From Odontocerum albicorne (Eukaryota > Arthropoda > Insecta > Trichoptera > Odontoceridae), in contig OX463859.1 of assembly GCA_949825065.1 (NCBI GenBank), positions 15,271,220 through 15,335,219 of the forward strand: DNA of 64,000 nucleotides, in the 5' to 3' direction. The position numbers and the translations under genes were made by a program. Below the pieces are notes generated by a model. That model did not search any database and was not told the origin of the DNA. It was given only the letters and a program-made list of their open reading frames with translations. Positions 57,576-64,000 of the stretch are shown in pieces. Within the stretch, counting starts at the first letter, position 1. The number at the start of each line of letters is the position of its first letter.

Positions 57576-60500
57576 TTATAAATCACAAGTGAATCTTAGT
57601 CGTAAAATTATCACAAGAAGGAAAGCACTAAAGCAGAACATTAAGTCGGAGCGTAGGTAAGCTGAAGAACTCTTTTTGTATTGGTCTACAATATGGATCT
57701 TCCAGCCCATGTTGGAGTGGGTGAAACTGTTGTAGTAGACAATGTCAGGCCAGGTGGTGTTGGGTGTGATTTCCAGTAGAGCTGGTTCACCAGTTTCGCA
57801 AGTGTACTCCAGAGAACGGTTGAACTTCTTGAATGTTGGGTAATCATCATCCAGACGTCTGTCACGCGCTTGGTTGTGTTTTGCAACACACAGTGGGCCG
57901 GCTAGAAAATAAGAAAACACATGAATATTTTTTTATTCTTCTACATGATGCTTATGAATAGAAGATTAATAGATGACTTGTAAAAAGTAATAAAATGTGA
58001 CTTTGAGGTATGATGTATATGTTATTAACTATTTATATATTAGAGATGGGCTGGGCCGGTCACGATTGGCCAATTAAAAAATAATAAAATGAAATTTTAC
58101 CATTTTAATGTTTTTGTTCCTTTTTTGTTGTGTTTTGTAATAAATGAAATGTTTTTAGAACTGCAACATTAAGTATATTTTTAAATTTGTTTGGGAAACT
58201 TACTTTATCGGGGAACCCCTTAATAGGGTAAATTAATGTTATTTATTGTAATATTTTGATTAGTTAGGTTAATACGTACTTTTTTTGCAATAATCAATTC
58301 AATTCTGGGACTATTTTATACTATATACTGTCGTTTAGAGAGCAAACTCTCCTCAAGGGGGCTCTAACTTTGGACTAAAGCCCACTATTATCAAACAAAT
58401 CATATCAGCACCTGAGCAAATCATGCATAACAATTTGTGTAATCAAAATCCCATTAATTAAAAAAAAGTTCAATACGAAGTAGGTTGGGTGATTGATTCT
58501 AAAATGCAGAGGTATTTTTATTATAACATGAATATTCTCACCACCTTTCAAATTTTTCTTACATAGAATTTTTTTCTAAAGTAATCAGCTGCTGTTTCAG
58601 TTCATCATTACTATTTTCACTTTCATTTAGTAGATTTTATGTTATTGGATGGGTACATGTAAGAATAGAAATATGAAATGTTTATAATGGTAGAAGAAAA
58701 CAAGATAACACATCTTCACGCTATGACAAGTGGAGCTCTACTGATTCGCATCAGCTTATTATCGTGTATAAAGTATTCACGTATGAACGGGTGTGGAATG
58801 CATTAAATTAAACAAGATAACACATCTTCACGCTATGACAAGTGGAGCTCTACTGATTCGCATCAGCTTATTATCGTGTATAAAGTATTCACGTATGAAC
58901 GGGTGAGGAATGCATTAAATTAAACAAGATAACACATCTTCACGCTATGACAAGTGGAGCTCTACTGATTCGCATCAGCTTATTATCGTGTATAAAGTAT
59001 TCACGTATGAACGGGTGTGGAATGCATTAAATTAAACAAGATAACACATCTTCACGCTATGACAAGTGGAGCTCTACTGATTCGCATCAGCTTATTATCG
59101 TGTATAAAGTATTCACGTATGAACGGGTGAGGAATGCATTAAATTAAACAAGATAACACATCTTCACGCTATGACAAGTGGAGCTCTACTGATTCGCATC
59201 AGCTTATTATCGTGTATAAATTATTCACGTATGAACGGGTGTGGAATGCATTAAATTAAACAAGATAACACATCTTCACGCTATGACAAGTGGAGCTCTA
59301 CTGATTCGCATCAGCTTATTATCGTGTATAAAGTATTCACGTATGAACGGGTGTGGAATGCATTAAATTAAACAAGATAACACATCTTCACGCTATGACA
59401 AGTGGAGCTCTACTGATTCGCATCAGCTTATTATCGTGTATAAAGTATTCACGTATGAACGGGTGTGGAATGCATTAAATTAAACAAGATAACACATCTT
59501 CACGCTATGACAAGTGGAGCTCTACTGATTCGCATCAGCTTATTATCGTGTATAAAGTATTCACGTATGAACGGGTGTGGAATGCATTAAATTAAACAAG
59601 ATAACACATCTTCACGCTATGACAAGTGGAGCTCTACTGATTCGCATCAGCTTATTATCGTGTATAAAGTATTCACGTATGAACGGGTGTGGAATGCATT
59701 AAATTAAACAAGATAACACATCTTCACGCTATGACAAGTGGAGCTCTACTGATTCGCATCAGCTTATTATCGTGTATAAAGTATTCACGTATGAACGGGT
59801 GTGGAATGCATTAAATTAAACAAGATAACACATCTTCACGCTATGACAAGTGGAGCTCTACTGATTCGCATCAGCTTATTATCGTGTATAAAGTATTCAC
59901 GTATGAACGGGTGTGGAATGCATTAAATTAAACAAGATAACACATCTTCACGCTATGACAAGTGGAGCTCTACTGATTCGCATCAGCTTATTATCGTGTA
60001 TAAAGTATTCACGTATGAACGGGTGTGGAATGCATTAAATTAAACAAGATAACACATCTTCACGCTATGACAAGTGGAGCTCTACTGATTCGCATCAGCT
60101 TATTATCGTGTATAAAGTATTCACGTATGAACGGGTGAGGAATGCATTAAATTAAATGTCTCACTATTTATTGAAATGTGGGGCCAAATTATGTCATATT
60201 AAATATTATCCTGTTATATTACAGTGTGTGTTATTGAAATTTTATTTTTACCTGCTATGGGTCTAGGTCTTCCTCTTCTGGTAAACTGCACTCCAGCCAG
60301 CACCCGGATGTTCTTCTGGGCGGCATCACTGAGCCTGTCGAACCCTCCGTGGGGGTCTACTGAGATTATCAGTGGGTGGTACCATTCAGCCGAGTGGGGA
60401 TTGTTGCCACCAAACACCTATAGGAAGATGATGCAAAGAAAAACCAAATTTACAGTTTACAAAATGTTTAGGCAGAATTTGGTATATGTCAAGAAAGTTT

Positions 60501-62619
60501 TTAAATATTCACTGTGCATTAATAGAAATCTGATTAATTTATGTGTTCTCCTGGTTTATAGATATGAACTGGAAACTACAACGCTCAGCACACACATTAT
60601 ATTGAAACTGATATTGATAGAAAACCATGGAACAAAAATGCTGGGTATATATGTATATTATGGGAATTTAGCCATAAATAGATTAAGAAGCGGACTGTCA
60701 TGACTTGTGTTAGAATCATTTCAGAAGGCTGGCAATATTGATCCAGGCTGATGCCATTTACCAATTACGTAAGAACAGACCAAGCTTGCTTCTATAAAAG
60801 CCATGCCATTGTTATACTCGAGAAGTTGAGTGACTGCCCCAGTATTAACATATATTTTCTCAAAAGTGTTAATATTGTATAACTAGAATGTTTGTGCTAT
60901 GGATAAATCCCAATTTTATTGCCGTGTGTCTATCAATTTAATTCGCAACTCTTTTCTACAAAAAATAAATAAATTTTAGGTAGAAATAAAATATTTAATT
61001 CCCATAGTAAATTTTCATCTCAAATCTTAGGTTCCCTATAGATGACATATTAAAGCAATTGAAAAATGTCAGTAGTGGCACTTCAGGTGAAGTTTTGAGA
61101 AGAGCAAACTGCTGTAGTATCGAGATTCTGGTGTTGCATGTACACCTGTGTTGGTCTGGACACGTGGCTCATATGCCTGAATACAGACTCCCAAGAAATG
61201 TCCTCTTTAATAAGCTGATGGAGGGCAGAAGGAGGCATGGTGCTTAGCGCAAAATATATAAGGACAAACTGCTTGAGACGTTCTTAAATATAAATTCATT
61301 ACTTAACTGGGAGCAAATAGCAGCAGATCAAGCCAAATGGCGTAAACATTGTTGCTAATTATCAGGGGCCTAATTGAGAAATTAGACGCACTCAAGTTGT
61401 AAGTAATAAAGCTCCATGCCCTATATACAACAATGTATGGCTATTACAAATTGGCTTCTATAGTTATTTCCGGTGGCACCAACTACAAGTACCCTATATC
61501 CCATTTCGTATTGTGCCATCTATTATATTCATCACGAGTAATGGGCATTGTTTCATATTAAATCGGTTAAGGATATTTATAGCCTCAATATAATACATTT
61601 CATCAAATAAAAATGCCAAAAGTCTGATGTGGCAGGAAAAGTCATAAAATCAGCAGATCTAAATGAAAATTTATAAAGTTGTATTTTCCTTATTGAGAAT
61701 TGTTCACAGTTACAATGATCTCTACAATAAAGGAGGAGGGGGAAAAAACAAATAAAACAGCTGCAACATTTGATTCAAAATAAAAAAAATAAAGCTCTTT
61801 CTAATAGGGTAGTTAATTTTGCACCACACTATACTTACTTTGAAAGCATATGTAAGTCCTCTCCTAAGCCACAACTCCGGGGCGAGCAGTCCATTGATGT
61901 ACCATGACAGTCCGTTGGAAGTCTGTCCAGTTAGAGCTTGGTACCCACGTTTGCCACCAGATGGACCCACAGTGGCTGTAAATGTTCGCACAGACCTGTC
62001 GAATATCTCAGACCTCTCCCAGGGCTCACGGAGATTCAAATCTGATCTGAAATAACAAATATTCACAAAATTTTATTTCATTGGAGTGAAATATTTCCAT
62101 TTTGAAAAAAATAAATTTTTATTGTGTATTTTTGAAAAGTTGCAAAACATTTTTCTTCAGCAGACGTGAACTTAGTTATTTTTGTGTATCATGAATTATT
62201 ATTGTAAAAAGATTCTCTTGTAATTAACCAACGTAATTTCAATTTTAACTTTTGTGATGATAGAATCGTATTACTGAAGTAATTTTATTATCTGATAATA
62301 AATCCGCCAGGTTATACTTTACAATTTATTACTGAAGTAATTTTATTATCTGATAATGAATCCACCAGGTTATACTATACAATTTATTACTGAAGTAATT
62401 TTATTATTTGACAATGAATCCGCCAGGTTATACTATACAATTTTTACCTTGTAAAATCAAAACAAGTATTTATTGGATCCTTTACACCAAATTCCAATTT
62501 GATGTCTTTCTTTGGATAACTATCGTGGAATGCTGGCTCTTTATTGTGATCCAACCTTCCGATTGCCCAGATGATGAACGTATTTCCTTCTGTTATATAC
62601 TCCTTGTCACCATGATCGG
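57576..62619 (-). CDS. knk: Knickkopf/Skeletor-like DOMON protein, 3' part only (last 4 exons)
   Basis: Coding exons in transcript order: 62619-62448, 62046-61839, 60417-60252, 57901-57576 (stop included). GT-AG borders and phases agree; the 872 coding bases give 289 complete residues. The gene enters from the right, with at least one upstream exon outside the window or unseen. The first exon reads DHGDKEYI...FIIWAIGRLD, the end of a DOMON domain. The next two give GLSWYINGLLAPELWLRRG and HPLIISVDPHGGFDRLSD. The last carries WPDIVYYNSFTHSNMGWKIH, the plastocyanin-like C-terminus of the family. A hydrophobic run (FCFSAFLLVIIL) follows after a KKSSSA stretch, compatible with a GPI-anchor signal. 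It ends in a charged RLRFTCDL, so a membrane anchor with a short tail is an alternative. Knickkopf protects and organises cuticular chitin in the extracellular space. Skeletor is a close relative, and knk paralogues exist, so the symbol is provisional. Confidence 0.78.
58701..60156 (+). repeat. Minisatellite, 13 copies of a 112-bp unit
   Basis: The unit begins CAAGATAACACATCTTCACG and ends GGAATGCATTAAATTAAA. Starts step by exactly 112 from 58701 to 60045. Copies are almost identical: copies 2, 4 and 13 have GGGTGAGG where the others have GGGTGTGG, and copy 5 has TAAATTATTC for TAAAGTATTC. It fills 62% of the last coding intron of the Knickkopf-like gene. Confidence 0.98.
61075..61510 (+). 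mobile_element. LINE ORF2 C-terminal remnant (family C)
   Basis: The + strand reads EVLRRANCCSIEILVLHVHL, WSGHVAHMPEYRLPRNVLFN, KLMEGRRRHG, a stop, then WEQIAADQAKW, the end of a non-LTR reverse-transcriptase protein, followed by the 3' UTR shared with 52055-52275. It sits in an intron of the Knickkopf-like gene on the opposite strand. Confidence 0.75.
62271..62444 (+). repeat. Tandem repeat, 58-bp unit, 3 copies
   Basis: TTACTGAAGTAATTTTATTA, TCTGATAATAAATCCGCCAG and GTTATACT at 62271, 62329 and 62387. It ends 4 bases from the splice donor at 62448/62447 of the Knickkopf-like gene. Confidence 0.92.
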
Positions 62620-62904
62620 CTGAAACATATTTCGTATAATATTAAGAGCAGTTCATGATAAAAAAATTATGAAAGAAATATAAATGCGGAAGAAATGAGA
62701 GCGTTGCACAGAATATGTTGGAAAAAGAATGAAAATAAAAATAAGGAATTAGGATAAAATAAAATAATGTCAAATGAAAGAAGACACATACATACATGCC
62801 ATCACACTATTTCCCTATTGTGGTAGGCAGAGATGACAGAGCGCCATACTTTCCTATCTCAAACACACATCCTTAGCCTCTTCTTCTTCTTCTTCTCAGT
62901 GTCA

Positions 62905-63650
62905 TGTCAGGTCCCCCCAATGTTGAATACCACTTGAGAGTAGATATCTTTGTCCCCGGCAGCCCGAAAAAGATCTCCAACGCCCCTTATGCCAGTCCAA
63001 TCACGTATATTGCGGGGCCAGGAGATTTGCCTCCTGCCAACACCTCTTCGGCCTTTTATTTTGCCTTGGATGATCAGGTGCAGTAATTTGTACTTTGCTC
63101 CTCTAAGTACATGACCCAAGTAGGACACCTTTTGGATTTAAATATTAGTCAGCAACTCTCTTATCAATTTTGGCTCTTTGAAGAACCCTTGTGTTGCTGA
63201 CCATATCCGTCCAGGGTATCTGTAGCATTCTCCGGTGCATCCACATTTCGAATGCCTCCAGTCGGTTCATACTACTTACTTTGAGGGTTCATGATTCTAC
63301 TCCATGCAATAACACTGACCAAACGTAGCATTTGACTAACTGTTGTCGAAGTTTCAAGTTTAGATTATCATCGCAGAATACGCTTTTCATTTTATTAAAA
63401 GTCACATGAGATGATTTAATTCTGCACTTGACTTCGGTTTCTGGGTTGAGGTCTTCCACTAGGATATTTCCGAGGTATTTAAATTTTTTCACTCTCTCTA
63501 TATCAGCACCGTTCAATGTCAGATGTGCTCCTGCCAGCCAAACACCATGAACTTAGTTTTACTCATGTTCATGTTCAGCCCCAGCCTCACAGCGGCCTCT
63601 TCTACATTCTTCTACATCCATACAACTTCCACGATTTTTATAAGATTCCT
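62905..63650 (-). mobile_element. LINE ORF2 C-terminal remnant (family A), longest copy
   Basis: In - strand order: LGLNMNMSKTKFMVFG, ADIERVKKFKYLGNILVED, RQQLVKCYVWSVLLHGVES, MNRLEAFEMWMHRRMLQIPW, LSYLGHVLRGAKYKLLHLI, QGKIKGRRGVGRRQISWPRN, ending FRAAGDKD. This is the thumb and C-terminal part of a non-LTR reverse transcriptase. Stops near 63520 and 63285 and a frameshift near 63130 show it is dead. It lies upstream of the first visible Knickkopf-like exon. Confidence 0.85.
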
Positions 63651-63719
63651 TCTTTCAGAATATCACTTGCTTGATCCAACCATAGTTTCCTTGGTGATCC
63701 TTTCACACACATTCCACAA

Positions 63720-64000
63720 CGCAAAATAAGATACAGTGCTTAAAATGAAAAAAGGAGCATTGAGATGGTTTGGCCACGTAGAAAAAGCGAATATTGAAAG
63801 ATTTATAAATATAATCTATAAAAGCAGTATAGAAAATATGGGAAGTTTTGGATAACCTTGAAAAACTTGAGATGCCTAGATAAATCAAATTCTGAAAGAG
63901 CAAAGAGTGAAAATCTTTATAATGGAGAGTATGCATGAAGATGAATGTCGCAGAAGGATAGAATGAAGATGAGATCTGTTATCTCTCCTTACCACAATAA
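63720..64000 (+). mobile_element. LINE ORF2 C-terminal remnant (family B), runs off the window
   Basis: Reads MKKGALRWFGHVEKANIERF and INIIYKSSIE, then a decayed RPRKTW-like region and MHEDECRRRIEMKMRSVISL. It ends with the family B tail at the right edge. Confidence 0.75.

Noticed and set aside
58701..60156. CRISPR array
   Set aside because: The 112-bp units abut directly with no unique spacers, and the context is a eukaryotic intron; it is a minisatellite.
60224..60703. 159-residue + strand ORF
   Set aside because: Its first part is antisense to the Knickkopf-like exon 60417-60252; the rest is AT-rich intron without motifs.

Overview
This is an AT-rich, repeat-dense stretch of animal nuclear DNA, almost certainly from an insect. 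It has GT-AG introns with tRNA-like SINEs, LINE fragments and many mariner, hAT, pogo-like and TTAA-type DNA transposons. It also has a Knickkopf/Skeletor-type gene, a family tied to arthropod cuticle. A moth-like genome would fit, but nothing here fixes the order. There is no bacterial-style gene organisation; most long ORFs are chance readings of AT-rich DNA or transposon debris.

Three cellular genes can be assembled. (1) A complete five-exon cytosolic sulfotransferase on the + strand (6093-17792, 330 aa), with the PAPS-binding motifs and the catalytic histidine intact. (2) A complete twelve-exon Fem-1 homologue on the + strand (28514-43205, 664 aa), an ankyrin-repeat substrate receptor of the CRL2 ubiquitin ligase type with a C-terminal VHL-box-like segment. 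It has a DREF-like site and a TATA box about 140 bp upstream of the ATG. (3) The last four coding exons of a Knickkopf-like gene on the - strand (62619-57576), with the end of a DOMON region, a plastocyanin-like C-terminus and a hydrophobic tail; its 5' part lies beyond the right edge. The three genes belong to unrelated processes, and nothing suggests they are co-regulated.

Layout: 1-6 kb holds two 215-bp foldback MITEs and LINE tails. 6-18 kb is the sulfotransferase, whose introns hold a deleted mariner, an LTR-retrotransposon remnant, a mariner shard, 61-bp and 90-bp tandem repeats and a possible solo LTR. 18-28 kb is intergenic, with a 216-bp inverted-repeat element, a near full-length dead mariner, and a 3.0-kb hAT-type element with a perfect 8-bp target duplication that contains another mariner and a GC-rich degenerate array. 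28-43 kb is Fem-1, with a 2.34-kb unclassified DNA transposon in intron 3. 43-57 kb is intergenic and full of small DNA transposons, including a hAT MITE inserted in a decayed mariner and a TTAA element nested in a TA-flanked one. 57.5-64 kb is the Knickkopf-like gene, whose last intron is 62% a 13 x 112 bp minisatellite, followed by two LINE fragments.

I found no CRISPR, operon or defence-type system. The noteworthy material is nested transposon archaeology, one unclassified transposon lineage, the minisatellite, and an over-abundant octamer, TACTCGTA.
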